A stretch of 58,782 nt of DNA. It comes from JBHPGW01 sp042569785 (GTDB lineage: Bacteria > Planctomycetota > Phycisphaerae > Sedimentisphaerales > Anaerobacaceae). Location of the stretch: assembly GCA_042569785.1 (NCBI GenBank), contig JBHPGW010000008.1, positions 1-58,782 on the forward strand. Direction: 5' to 3'. The notes under the pieces were generated by a model, which saw nothing but the letters and a program-made list of their open reading frames with translations, did no database searches and was not told where the DNA came from. Positions within the stretch are counted from its first letter, which is position 1, and the number at the start of each line of letters is the position of its first letter. A program made the position numbers and the translations under genes. Positions 10,417 through 18,757 of this stretch are shown here, piece by piece.

Positions 10417-12108
10417 ATGGGAACAAACAGGAAAATTACAATTGCTGGTGTTGTGGTTGGTGTAATGGTTTTCGCTAATTTTGTATATGGTGCCTCAGAG
10501 GCAAGCGAGGCGCAGGCCGAGGTAAAGCTCCAGCAGATAGCACTATTCAAGAACGGGCTGGGGTTTTTCGTTTCGGAGGCCGCGGTTCCAAAGAAGAAAA
10601 AGCAGTTTCATATTGTTCCATTTGCGGCAGCTTCTCATGGAACTTTCTGGGTGGCGTACCCGGAAAAAGTAAATTTGAAGAGTCTGGTCGTTAAAGAAAC
10701 AGAGATTGAGGAGCTTATTGAAGCAATAAGTATCGCAGAACTGCTGAAAGCAAATGCAGGTAAAAAGGTTAAGCTGTATTTTACAGATTCGGATACCCCA
10801 ATGATTGAAGGGGAGATATTGTATTTTGCTCAGGACCGCGAAAGACCGAAACCGGAGCCTTACGCTCCGGGAGGGATAGGTGGAGTCGTCATCAATCAAA
10901 GGGGCGGAAACTGGAGGTCGCAATTGGTATTAATTGACACTGCCAATGGACAGGTTGCTATCAACCCTGACATAGTCAGGCGTGTGGATTTTCCGAATAG
11001 TGACCCGACAAAAGCTTTTGCCCGAAAGAAACGTTTGATGCAGCTTGATATACAATTGGGAGCCCATGCGGACGGGCAAAAGTTAATTGTAAGCTATCTT
11101 GGCAAGGGGGTTACCTGGGCACCGAGCTATGTTGTGGACATTAGCACCGAAGACAAGGCTCAAATTTCGGCCAAAGCGGCCGTGATAAACGAGGTTTGTG
11201 ATCTGGAAGATGTCACTCTTCAGCTTGTGACGGGATTTCCTCATTTACAGTTTGCTGACGTGCTGAGCCCTTTGGCATTGAAGGAGAATCTTGCGCAGTT
11301 TCTTCAGTCACTGATCAGGGGCCAGAGCGAAAGGGGAAGACGTGCTAATGTGATGTCCAACGTGATGTCGCAGAGTGTGGACTGGAGTAGATCAGGTGGA
11401 ATGGGTGGTGCTATGCCTTCTTACGGAGCCGCTGAAGGAGGAAAGGTTTCTGAAGATCTGTTTTTCTATCCTCTTGAGAAAGTTCAACTTGCCAAAGGAC
11501 AGGTCGGATATTTTCCGTTGTTTACCGAAACAGTACCCTATAAGCATATCTACCAATGGAATATACCGGACTACGTTAATCAGGAAGACCGGTATCGGCG
11601 TCGGCGTAACGAGCAAGAGCGTGAGCCGGAAGAGGAAGTCTGGCACAGCATACGCCTGGAAAATGTTTCGAACCTTCCCTGGACGACAGCCCCGGCTCAA
11701 ATCCTCAAGGAAGATCTAATCCTTGGCCAGGATACGTTGAAGTATACGCCGGTGCAGGGCGAAACGACCGTGCGGATTACGCGGGCGGTGAGCGTCAAGG
11801 CCGAGCAGGTGGAATTTGAAATTGAAAGAAAACGTGATGCTCTGAGGATGTATGGCGACCATTTCGATTTGATAACTGTACAGGGCAAGCTTTCGGTAAC
11901 GAACTTTCTGCCAAAACCAATTACGCTGGAGATTACCAAAACACTTTCCGGCGAGGTAAAGTCTTCACAGCCTGAAGCCAGGATCGAAAAGCTTGCACGG
12001 GGCCTGCGCCGCGTAAATACGACAGCTGAGCTTACCTGGGCAATTGAACTAAAGACTGACGAACACAAAGAAATAGGCTACACATACGACGTATATGTTC
12101 GCCGATAA
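10417..12108 (+). CDS. DUF4139 domain envelope protein
   Basis: This predicted exported protein has 563 residues and no known enzymatic role. From the ATG at 10417 the product begins with a clear Sec signal peptide (RKITIAGVVVGVMVFANFVYG, cleaved near ASEA). GGGAGG at 10403-10408 sits 8 bases before this ATG. The frame is also open 25 codons upstream to 10342, but that would bury the signal peptide. The body resembles DUF4139 proteins: an N-terminal beta-rich part (QQIALFKNGLGFFVSEA), a region resembling YLGKGVTWAPSYVVDI, and a C-terminal part ending in beta strands. A low-complexity R/G/M-rich linker lies around residues 310-340. It is a single gene between the fusA terminator and a repeat array. 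Confidence 0.75.
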   Translation: MGTNRKITIAGVVVGVMVFANFVYGASEASEAQAEVKLQQIALFKNGLGFFVSEAAVPKKKKQFHIVPFAAASHGTFWVAYPEKVNLKSLVVKETEIEELIEAISIAELLKANAGKKVKLYFTDSDTPMIEGEILYFAQDRERPKPEPYAPGGIGGVVINQRGGNWRSQLVLIDTANGQVAINPDIVRRVDFPNSDPTKAFARKKRLMQLDIQLGAHADGQKLIVSYLGKGVTWAPSYVVDISTEDKAQISAKAAVINEVCDLEDVTLQLVTGFPHLQFADVLSPLALKENLAQFLQSLIRGQSERGRRANVMSNVMSQSVDWSRSGGMGGAMPSYGAAEGGKVSEDLFFYPLEKVQLAKGQVGYFPLFTETVPYKHIYQWNIPDYVNQEDRYRRRRNEQEREPEEEVWHSIRLENVSNLPWTTAPAQILKEDLILGQDTLKYTPVQGETTVRITRAVSVKAEQVEFEIERKRDALRMYGDHFDLITVQGKLSVTNFLPKPITLEITKTLSGEVKSSQPEARIEKLARGLRRVNTTAELTWAIELKTDEHKEIGYTYDVYVRR

Positions 12109-12143
12109 ATAATTTCCGTAGCACCAGAAATTAATAATTCTAT

Positions 12144-12283
12144 CTGTCATTCCTGCCCATCACCTCTGCCATTCCTGCCCCCCTCCTCTGCCATTCCTGC
12201 CCCCCTCCTCTGTCATTCCTGCCCATCACCTCTGTCATTCCTGCCCATCACCTCTGTCATTCCTGCGAAGGCAGGAATCCAGA
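12144..12283. repeat. 22-bp tandem repeat ending in a REP-like palindrome
   Basis: Five consecutive 22-bp units begin at 12144, 12166, 12188, 12210 and 12232. Each starts CTGYCATTCCTGCCC. Units 2 and 3 share one variant ending and units 1, 4 and 5 another. The sixth, partial unit (from 12254) runs into ATTCCTGC-GAAG-GCAGGAAT, an 8-bp hairpin. The same palindrome, with a different loop, recurs at 49971-49992. Confidence 0.85.
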
Positions 12284-12421
12284 CTGTTAAGCTGTCAAGC
12301 CCTCGAATAAATCAATCCAATAATCAATTATCATTTATCAATCATCAATTAAATCCCCTCCCAGTTTTTAGCCCAAAAACGCTTGTTTTTAAAAAATTTT
12401 ACAAAAAAATGTAAATAATAC
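12284..12421. other. AT-rich spacer without genes
   Basis: Between the tandem array and the next promoter I see only A/T-rich sequence with short direct repeats (AATCAATTATCATTTATCAATCATCAATT). There is no open frame and no hairpin worth calling. Confidence 0.6.
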
Positions 12422-12454
12422 TTGACAAAATGTAAAGTAGGCTTTACATTATAC
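12422..12454 (+). promoter_or_regulatory. Promoter with an internal palindromic operator
   Basis: TTGACA (12422-12427) is followed after 17 bases by TACATT (12445-12450). Between and overlapping these lies a perfect palindrome TGTAAAG-TAGG-CTTTACA (12431-12448). The position suggests an operator for the XRE-type repressor encoded as the second gene of this transcript, i.e. autorepression. The promoter and palindrome are seen; the identity of the binding protein is inferred. Confidence 0.7.
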
Positions 12455-12499
12455 GAGGTCAATTACATAACCGTATAAGCTAATATAAGGGGAATAGTA

Positions 12500-12928
12500 A
12501 TGAACAGAGAACAAAAATTTGCGTGGTCCATTGTGATCGCAACATCATTAAGTTTCATTCTTAGCTGCATAGCCTGTGTAATATTGTATATTAAATTTGG
12601 ATTTCCAAAGGTATTGTTGGGTTTTACACTCATGGGGCTTAGTGGTTTGTCTGTTTTTTCGCTTTTGTTCATTAAAAAAGATAAAGGCGATATCGTCTTC
12701 GATGAACGTGACAGGCTGATTAAGCAAAGATCCGCTCTGGCAGGTTTTTGCCTGGCTTTTATATTTGTTGGCATGGCATGTATGCTCCCGTTCTTCATTC
12801 TTGGACCTCAAGCTTCCATATCTGTAAAATGGCTGCCAAATATATGGATAGGAACATTTATCTGCCAGTTTTTTGGTTATTCACTTACACTTCTAATACA
12901 ATACGGCAGAGGGGGCGGTAATGACTGA
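12500..12928 (+). CDS. Small integral membrane protein, DUF2178-like
   Basis: The 142-residue protein has four predicted membrane helices, at about residues 8-30, 34-55, 78-100 and 112-132. A cytoplasmic loop between helices 2 and 3 contains FDERDRLIKQRSA. An FDER-type loop between helix pairs is typical of small membrane proteins (DUF2178-like) encoded next to short XRE regulators. Function is unknown. The ribosome binding site AAGGGGAA precedes the ATG. Its last 8 bases overlap the regulator gene, indicating coupling. Confidence 0.75.
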   Translation: MNREQKFAWSIVIATSLSFILSCIACVILYIKFGFPKVLLGFTLMGLSGLSVFSLLFIKKDKGDIVFDERDRLIKQRSALAGFCLAFIFVGMACMLPFFILGPQASISVKWLPNIWIGTFICQFFGYSLTLLIQYGRGGGND

Positions 12929-13145
12929 GAATAAAGTTACTAATGACATCCGTCGTTTGCGTTTTGACAATGCCCAGATGACTCAGCAGCAGTTAGCTGA
13001 CAAAGCCGGCGTCACCCGCCAAACCATCATCGCAATGGAGTCCGGCAGATACACACCATCATTACAACTCGCTTTCAAAATAGCACAAATATTCAATCAA
13101 AAAATCGAAGACATCTTCCACTACAACAAAAACCATCCTGCTTAA
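12921..13145 (+). CDS. XRE-family transcriptional regulator, short type
   Basis: This 74-residue protein is almost entirely one Cro/C1-type helix-turn-helix: RRLRFDNAQMTQQQLADKAGVTRQTIIAMESGRYTPS, followed by LAFKIAQIFNQKIEDIFHY. That pattern matches the small YgzD/YozG-like regulators that sit beside membrane proteins. It overlaps the membrane-protein gene by 8 bases. The likely target is the palindrome in the shared promoter at 12431-12448. Confidence 0.88.
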   Translation: MTENKVTNDIRRLRFDNAQMTQQQLADKAGVTRQTIIAMESGRYTPSLQLAFKIAQIFNQKIEDIFHYNKNHPA

Positions 13146-13715
13146 TCCTGTAATCCTGTCTAATTTTTTCTCAACGTGTCCTTGGTATTCTCTGGGGCAA
13201 ACTAAATACCATATCTGCTATAATACCAATTCAACTTAATTTTTGCGCACTAAGCCAAAAAAGCCCGGAGCGCAAGCGACGGGATAATAAAAAGTTACAG
13301 AACATGTTGTCATTAGGCAAAGCGCGCATGATTTTGACTTTTAAATTTTGATTTTTAACTTCTCAAACTGACAATCGGTCAGTTTGAGTAAGTAATAAAA
13401 AAGGGAGCCGAAAGCATCCATGCCGTCAGCCCCGAAAATTAGCTAATTGTCGCGTTTTTTAGGCGCAACTATGGTGAAATATTGATAAGGTTATCTCGCT
13501 TTCTCCTCGTGTCCTCGGCAAAACAGTCAAACTGCCAAAACAGATATAATTATGTAGTATAGCTGATTACTGTCAAGGTAAAAATAATAAAATTTTAATA
13601 AAAATATAGCGGAAAATATCAATTGGCGGGCCCATGTCCCTCCGTCGGTTTTTTAATGTGTATGGCGTAGATCAGGGTGCAGGCAATTACACAGATTTTT
13701 GTAAAGATCATCTGC
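13146..13715. other. 570-bp intergenic region with several hairpins
   Basis: No gene is seen here. The region holds three structures. (a) A minus-strand terminator-like hairpin around 13262-13283 (CCCGTCGCTTGCGCTCCGGG followed by CTTTTTT on the minus strand). (b) A perfect 11-bp palindrome CTCAAACTGAC-AATCG-GTCAGTTTGAG (13362-13388). (c) A minus-strand stem GGGGC/GCTCC followed by TTTTTT near 13396-13434, a plausible terminator for the DUF4097 gene. The first part (TAATCCTGTAATCCTGTC) is a fragment of a dispersed repeat also seen near 48.9 kb. Confidence 0.6.
13362..13388. repeat. Perfect 11-bp palindrome
   Basis: CTCAAACTGAC and GTCAGTTTGAG are separated by AATCG. No T-run follows on either strand, so it is not a standard terminator. 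The spacing and symmetry resemble an operator for a dimeric regulator, but no such regulator gene is adjacent. Confidence 0.7.
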
Positions 13716-14564
13716 CTATTTTATTTTTATTGAGCCGTTATGCGTTTTAAGATGGAGTTTGCCCTGGCCTGAGCCTATCGTTCCTGAAAGGCTTGTTTTG
13801 CTTAGTTTTCCGATGACCGTTATTGGCAGGTCGGTTTTTATTGAGCCGTTATGTGTTGAGGTTTGGACTTTTGCTGAAAAGTTCGGCGGAGCTTTGAAGC
13901 TTATACTGCCATTGTGGGTTTCTAAGGATACATCGCAAACAGATGGTGCGGATTCGCAGTATACCGCATTTATGCCGCCGTTGTGCGTTTGTAGTTTTGT
14001 GTTACCGGAAATTTGCCCGCAGCTAATTGAGCCGTTGTGTGTTTTAAGTTCGGTTCTGCCGCTAATCTGTGAGGCGTTAATTTTCCCATTGTGAGTTGTG
14101 GCTTTTGTATTGCCGGTGATATTAGCGATCTTGACGGCTCCATTGTGTGTGTTAAGCTCGAGGTCGGTGGAATTGGGGAGCGTTACGTTAAAGCTGACAC
14201 CGATAGATTGGTTCGTTATTAAGAGTGGCTTTGTGATCCTGGCGGTTAGTGTTTTGCCTGAGGATTGGAGTTTTATCTTTGTTTGTTCGGCGAGTCTTTG
14301 GGCGTCTTCTTCGCTGTTGGCTCTGGCGATAATAGTAGCTGTCAGATTGCAGTCGCTGACATCCGAGCCGTTGATCGTGATCGAGCCGTTATGTGTTTTG
14401 GCCGCGAAGGCGGAACCTGCCTGGAGAGCTGCGGATAGCTGGACGGTTCTTTCGAACTTTTCCCGAGGCCCCCAACCGCCTATATTAATATTGCACCCTG
14501 CAACAGTAGTTAATAAAGCCAATAAAGAAATTAACGATATTGTTATGAGTCGGTTTGTTCTCAT
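13716..14564 (-). CDS. DUF4097 lipoprotein with THNGS repeats
   Basis: A secreted 282-residue protein. The N-terminus is a lipoprotein signal (LLALLTTVAGC, Cys about residue 24), so it should be lipid-anchored. The mature part is a chain of short strands punctuated by a recurring T-H-N-G-[SAK]-[IV] motif, about nine copies, consistent with the right-handed beta-solenoid of DUF4097/adhesin-like proteins. Its C-terminus (SGTIGSGQGKLHLKTHNGSIKIK) closely resembles that of the BlaR1-like fusion at 27182-30934, so the two are paralogous domains. The start ATG overlaps the stop of the S41 protease gene (ATGA), so the two form an operon. Function is unknown. Confidence 0.85.
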   Translation of the reverse strand: MRTNRLITISLISLLALLTTVAGCNINIGGWGPREKFERTVQLSAALQAGSAFAAKTHNGSITINGSDVSDCNLTATIIARANSEEDAQRLAEQTKIKLQSSGKTLTARITKPLLITNQSIGVSFNVTLPNSTDLELNTHNGAVKIANITGNTKATTHNGKINASQISGRTELKTHNGSISCGQISGNTKLQTHNGGINAVYCESAPSVCDVSLETHNGSISFKAPPNFSAKVQTSTHNGSIKTDLPITVIGKLSKTSLSGTIGSGQGKLHLKTHNGSIKIK

Positions 14565-16036
14565 TTTTCTGAACCTTTCAATTTGGTGGAAATTTTAGAT
14601 TTTGATCCTTGTTTTATCAAATCCAGCGTAAATTGTAATACGGTATCAATACCCTTTGCGGTATCTTCCAGCTTTTGCTTGACTTCATAATCCGGTATAA
14701 CACCTCGACCATCAGGTTTGCCACAGGCAGCAATCATACATTTAGAGGCGACTGCAATTCGCAATTCAGAATTTGGCAATTCTGAATATACAATATCAGC
14801 GTAAAGAGTTGTAGGGTCTGGTGTTTCCACACCCACTAACGTTCCTATGCCAGAACACTTGATAGTAGAAGCAAAAATAGTACTAGCCGAAAAACTTCGG
14901 GGGCCGCTTAACACAAAAATCTGACCAGTGAACCTAAATGGTTTGGCAGATAGTGCTCGAAAGGGCAATTCAAGTGTTACTATGTCACCATCTTTTTTGT
15001 TAGTGAATTTGTCAGGCAACTGACGGCGAATGTGCTCAATTCTCTCGCGACTCTGAGGTGAGATTTTTATCTCGGTTTTTTCATATAACCTGTAAGGTTT
15101 TCCTGTGAGATATTCAACAAGTGGATGCACATGTGTGTCACTGCCCCCTGTATTTTCGCGGACATCGATAATAATATTCGAAACTTTTTCCTTGTGAATC
15201 TTTTGGAAACTCTCGTTTAGAAACTTTTTGAGTTTACCCACATCGCCCCCAAAAGAATTTATTCTGAGCAAAACAGCGTTATATTCGTGGAAGTATTGGT
15301 AAGAATTTTTTAGTTCAAAGGCGGTTGTTCCGCCTTGTCCTTTAAATTCTGCTGCCGATACAGATTTAACAGTATAGCTACTTACTTCAGTATTATTTGC
15401 CTTAATTTTTAAGTGCCATGACTCGACTGACCCAAATTCAAGCAACAATAAAGCTCTTAATACAGTAGCGTTTGCTATCAGTTGGGGATTTGTGTTCTTG
15501 CTTTCAGCTGCGAACCAATGCGAGAAGCTCTTAAATATTTCAGAGGCTGCCCGTTCATTTATTGTTATAATCTCACCGCCTAATGGTAATGAGGTGGGCG
15601 AATAGTTTTTAGCAAGGACAACCTTCAAATCGTCCAGACGTAATTCTAAAGGGAAAACTTTCCCGCCACTTTCCAAGTATTTTTTATACTCCCGAAAAAA
15701 AGGTGCAAGAAAAGTGTGAGCATTTTTTAGCGAGGCCACAATCGGGGCGGTAAATTTATAAAATTCAAGGCGGGTCATTGGGTGCTTGATTTGGCGGTAC
15801 AGTTCATCCCGCATAGGTTCAAACTCTTCTTTGCTCGTGTATGCGTACATATCCGGATGCACTTCTTCAATTGTCTTAAAGAGAAAATCCAGGTCTTCCT
15901 TGAGCTTGTCCGGCGGGATGAGTTTTAAATAGGCAGGTTCATTTGGCTCGTTGTTAGTTTGAGTTTCAGCGAAAGTTGTGGTTGTGCATGATCCACAACA
16001 GATTAATATTACTACAATGATTTTGAACTTTTTCAT
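14561..16036 (-). CDS. S41 family (C-terminal processing-type) serine peptidase
   Basis: An exported peptidase-like protein of about 491 residues. The start at 16036 (MKKFKIIVV) is preceded by AAGGA 8 bases upstream and begins with a signal peptide; the frame extends 10 codons further without a ribosome binding site. The S41 core is visible as IIIDVRENTGGSDTHVHPL followed by FVLSGPRSFSASTIFA, where the second Ser of SFSAS is in the position of the catalytic serine. The N-terminal half (HPDMYAYTSKEEFEPMRDEL) is the helical domain of this subfamily. No obvious PDZ domain is present. It is co-transcribed with the DUF4097 lipoprotein, suggesting a shared envelope role. Confidence 0.82.
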   Translation of the reverse strand: MKKFKIIVVILICCGSCTTTTFAETQTNNEPNEPAYLKLIPPDKLKEDLDFLFKTIEEVHPDMYAYTSKEEFEPMRDELYRQIKHPMTRLEFYKFTAPIVASLKNAHTFLAPFFREYKKYLESGGKVFPLELRLDDLKVVLAKNYSPTSLPLGGEIITINERAASEIFKSFSHWFAAESKNTNPQLIANATVLRALLLLEFGSVESWHLKIKANNTEVSSYTVKSVSAAEFKGQGGTTAFELKNSYQYFHEYNAVLLRINSFGGDVGKLKKFLNESFQKIHKEKVSNIIIDVRENTGGSDTHVHPLVEYLTGKPYRLYEKTEIKISPQSRERIEHIRRQLPDKFTNKKDGDIVTLELPFRALSAKPFRFTGQIFVLSGPRSFSASTIFASTIKCSGIGTLVGVETPDPTTLYADIVYSELPNSELRIAVASKCMIAACGKPDGRGVIPDYEVKQKLEDTAKGIDTVLQFTLDLIKQGSKSKISTKLKGSEK

Positions 16037-16338
16037 AAGCCAATCCTTTTCAGAGTAAAGTAACAAGCAATCTCAGCTTTGGCAGGGGCGATTGTACCAT
16101 GCTAATGTTACCGTTTTGTTACGGAAACGTTACTATTTTATTTTATTGTCTATTATTATAGACTGGTTGAACAGCATAATGTTGCCTTGAATTTGTTGTT
16201 TTTTTGAATTTATCCATCGATTTTACATCGAAGGCTCGTTAGGGGGGTAATTTTCTTGTGTTTTTTGTTGGTTTGGAGTAGAAAATTAGAATGTAGTCCC
16301 GATGTGCATCGGGATAGAAATTTAAAGGGGTATTTGTT
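16037..16338. promoter_or_regulatory. Divergent intergenic region between the S41 and rfbC genes
   Basis: This spacer must hold promoters in both directions. It contains a palindrome GTCTAT-TATT-ATAGAC (16148-16163) and, just before the rfbC ribosome binding site, a hairpin TCCCGATG-TG-CATCGGGA (16297-16314). The hairpin is close enough to the AAAGGGG site (16323-16329) to affect rfbC translation, but that is inference. Confidence 0.5.
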
Positions 16339-16899
16339 GTGAAAGTTATTGAGACGGAATTGGCTGGGGTTTTGATATTTGAGCCTGGGGTTTTTAGTGA
16401 CTCGCGAGGGGCCTTTATGGAGACCTGGCGGGAGAATAGTTATCGAGATGCGGGCATCACTGAAAAATTTGTCCAGGATAATGTTTCTTTTTCGCAGAAC
16501 CGGACGCTGCGGGGTTTGCATTATCAGTGGCCTAACCCTCAGGGTAAACTGGTAACGGTGCTGGCCGGTTGTGTGCTTGATGTCGCGGTTGATATACGGC
16601 GGGGGTCCGCAAATTTTGGTAAGTGGGTCTCGGTAGAATTGTCAGATGAAAATCACAGGCAGATGTATATTCCGCCTGGCTTTGCGCATGGTTTTTGTGT
16701 TGTCAGCGAAACGGCTGTCTTTTCGTATAAGTGTACAGATTACTATAACGGGCCGGCTGAGGGGGGAGTTATCTGGAACGATCCTGATCTTGGAATAGAT
16801 TGGCCGATCGATGAGCCTTTATTGTCGGAGAAAGATTTGTGTTATTCACAGCTTAAAGATATCGCAGAGGATAAGTTGCCAAAGACACAGGGGGCGTAG
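16339..16899 (+). CDS. rfbC: dTDP-4-dehydrorhamnose 3,5-epimerase
   Basis: RmlC/RfbC epimerises dTDP-4-keto-6-deoxyglucose on the way to dTDP-L-rhamnose. The 186-residue product has the cupin family signature: FVQDNVSFSQNRTLRGLHYQ (catalytic His), IRRGSANFGKW, and YIPPGFAHGFCVVSE. It starts with GTG at 16339, preceded by AAAGGGG. It is the first gene of a rfbC-rfbD-rfbB-glycosyltransferase operon. rfbA (glucose-1-phosphate thymidylyltransferase) is not in the window. Confidence 0.95.
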   Translation: MKVIETELAGVLIFEPGVFSDSRGAFMETWRENSYRDAGITEKFVQDNVSFSQNRTLRGLHYQWPNPQGKLVTVLAGCVLDVAVDIRRGSANFGKWVSVELSDENHRQMYIPPGFAHGFCVVSETAVFSYKCTDYYNGPAEGGVIWNDPDLGIDWPIDEPLLSEKDLCYSQLKDIAEDKLPKTQGA

Positions 16900-16907
16900 A
16901 GGTAATA

Positions 16908-17741
16908 ATGAAAGTGGTTGTTCTTGGTAGTAAGGGGATGCTTGGTACTGATCTGATGAGGGTTGCGGCGCAGCAGGGGCTTGATGTCACCGGGTTTGAT
17001 CTGCCGGGATTTGATATTACCGATGCTGGTCAGGTCGCTGAAGCGGTTAAGGGGGCTGACACAATAGTTAATTGTGCCGCTTATACTAACGTTGAACAGG
17101 CGGAAAGTGAAAGTGCTCTGGCGCACAAGGTCAATGGCGATGCGGTGGGGCAGTTGGGCTCGATCGCCAAAGAGATCGGTGCGCAGGTGCTGCATATTAG
17201 TACGGATTTTGTGTTTGATGGCAGTAGTGACACCCCTTATGTTGAAACTGATGAGCCGAAACCGATAAGTGAATATGGCAAAAGCAAATTGGCCGGTGAA
17301 GAGCTTTTGATTGAAAGCGGATGCGATCATTGTATAATGCGTATCGAGTGGACTTATGGCTCGGCAGGTAATAACTTTGTCAGTAAGATAGTTTCGCTGG
17401 CACAAAAGGATACGTCTTTGCGGGTGATCGATGACCAGGTAGGTTCGCCGACAGCTACAACAGAGGTGGCTAAAGTGATTTGTGAGTTGCTTGGCAAACG
17501 GCCTACGGGTTTGTATCATTTTGCAAGTGCTGGTTTCGTCAGCAGGTTTGGGATGGCGAAGTTTATTTTTGATACGCTCGGTATGTCGGTTGAACTCGGT
17601 AGATGCAAGAGCAGCGATTATAAGACAGCGGCTCAGAGGCCTTTGAATAGCAGATTCGATTGCGGTAAGATCGCAGGAGTGCTTGACGGGCCGATCGAAT
17701 CGTGGGAAGAGATGCTGGAAAGATTTTTGAGGCAATTATGA
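16908..17741 (+). CDS. rfbD: dTDP-4-dehydrorhamnose reductase
   Basis: This is the NAD(P)H-dependent last step of dTDP-L-rhamnose synthesis. The 277-residue product has the Rossmann start KVVVLGSKGMLGTDL, the STDFVFDG segment, the catalytic YGKSKLAGE (YxxxK), and the C-terminal RPLNSRFDCGK motif typical of RmlD. The ribosome binding site AGAGGT lies just upstream. Its stop overlaps the rfbB start (ATGA). Confidence 0.95.
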   Translation: MKVVVLGSKGMLGTDLMRVAAQQGLDVTGFDLPGFDITDAGQVAEAVKGADTIVNCAAYTNVEQAESESALAHKVNGDAVGQLGSIAKEIGAQVLHISTDFVFDGSSDTPYVETDEPKPISEYGKSKLAGEELLIESGCDHCIMRIEWTYGSAGNNFVSKIVSLAQKDTSLRVIDDQVGSPTATTEVAKVICELLGKRPTGLYHFASAGFVSRFGMAKFIFDTLGMSVELGRCKSSDYKTAAQRPLNSRFDCGKIAGVLDGPIESWEEMLERFLRQL

Positions 17742-18751
17742 GAAGATTATTAGTTACAGGCGGTGCTGGATTTATTGGCAGCAACTTTGTTCGGATGGTG
17801 CTTGACGAGCAGGCGGATTGTTTTGTGGTTAATCTCGACAAGCTGACCTACGCTGGGAATCTTGAGAATCTGGCAGGGTTGCTCGAACATGCGAATCACA
17901 AGTTTGTCAAAGGTGATATTTGTGATGCGGGCTTAGTTGAGAAAATAGTTGAAGAAAATAAGATCGATGCGATCATTAACTTTGCGGCCGAAAGTCACGT
18001 TGACCGCTCGATAGCCGAGCCTAAAGTGTTTATCGAGACTAATGTCACTGGTACGCTTACACTGCTTGAGGCTGCTCGTGACAGAAAGATGGAGCGGTTC
18101 ATACAGGTTTCGACGGATGAGGTTTATGGCTCGCTCGGAGCTGAAGGGCAATTTACCGAAGAGACGCCTTACTCGCCTAACTCCCCTTATTCCGCCAGCA
18201 AGGCGGCGGCGGATCACCTGGTGCGTGCATTCGGGCATACCTGGGGTGTGCGGTATAACATAACGAACTGCTCGAATAATTACGGCGAATATCAGTTTCC
18301 GGAAAAGATGATCCCGCTGATGATCAATAACGCACTGCATGATAAGGAGCTGCCGGTATATGGTGACGGGTTGCAGGTTCGTGATTGGCTTTATGTTAAG
18401 GATCATTGTCGGGCCGTTTGGCAGGTGTTGACTGAGGCGCCGGCAGGGCAGACTTATAACATAGGCGGATGCAATGAAAAGACAAATATGAACGTGATCG
18501 AACTTATCCTCGAAAAGCTTGATAAGCCTAAGTCGCTGATAAAGCATGTGACAGATAGGCCAGGCCATGACAGGCGATACGCGATCGATGCCGGTAAGAT
18601 AATGCAGCAGTTGAAGTGGGAGCCTTCGGTGACTTTTGAAGAGGGGATCAGTTATACGGTCGACTGGTATCTTGCTAATAAGGCGTGGCTGGATAATGTT
18701 GCTTCGGGTGATTATCAAAAGTATTACGATTCTATGTATTCAGGACGCTAG
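17738..18751 (+). CDS. rfbB: dTDP-glucose 4,6-dehydratase
   Basis: RmlB/RfbB is an NAD+-dependent dehydratase that makes dTDP-4-keto-6-deoxyglucose. From the ATG at 17738, which overlaps the rfbD stop, the product is 337 residues, the family length. It has the GGAGFIGSNF nucleotide-binding loop, STDEVYGSL, and the catalytic YSASKAAADH. The NCSNNYGEYQFPEK block is diagnostic of RmlB. A longer frame back to 17702 lies inside rfbD and is not used. Confidence 0.96.
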   Translation: MRRLLVTGGAGFIGSNFVRMVLDEQADCFVVNLDKLTYAGNLENLAGLLEHANHKFVKGDICDAGLVEKIVEENKIDAIINFAAESHVDRSIAEPKVFIETNVTGTLTLLEAARDRKMERFIQVSTDEVYGSLGAEGQFTEETPYSPNSPYSASKAAADHLVRAFGHTWGVRYNITNCSNNYGEYQFPEKMIPLMINNALHDKELPVYGDGLQVRDWLYVKDHCRAVWQVLTEAPAGQTYNIGGCNEKTNMNVIELILEKLDKPKSLIKHVTDRPGHDRRYAIDAGKIMQQLKWEPSVTFEEGISYTVDWYLANKAWLDNVASGDYQKYYDSMYSGR

Positions 18752-18757
18752 AAGGTA

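Noticed and set aside
12144..12283. CRISPR array
   Set aside because: The units are directly adjacent 22-bp copies with no unique spacers, and there are no cas genes.
13396..13500. Cyclic-di-GMP or other known riboswitch in the 13.4 kb spacer
   Set aside because: The AGGGAGCCGAAAGC words looked suggestive, but the conserved GEMM core and tetraloop receptor are missing and no gene follows on that strand.
16842..17735. A 297-codon minus-strand frame opposite rfbD
   Set aside because: rfbD is unambiguous on the plus strand and the antisense peptide is rich in arginine, histidine and isoleucine with no known motifs.
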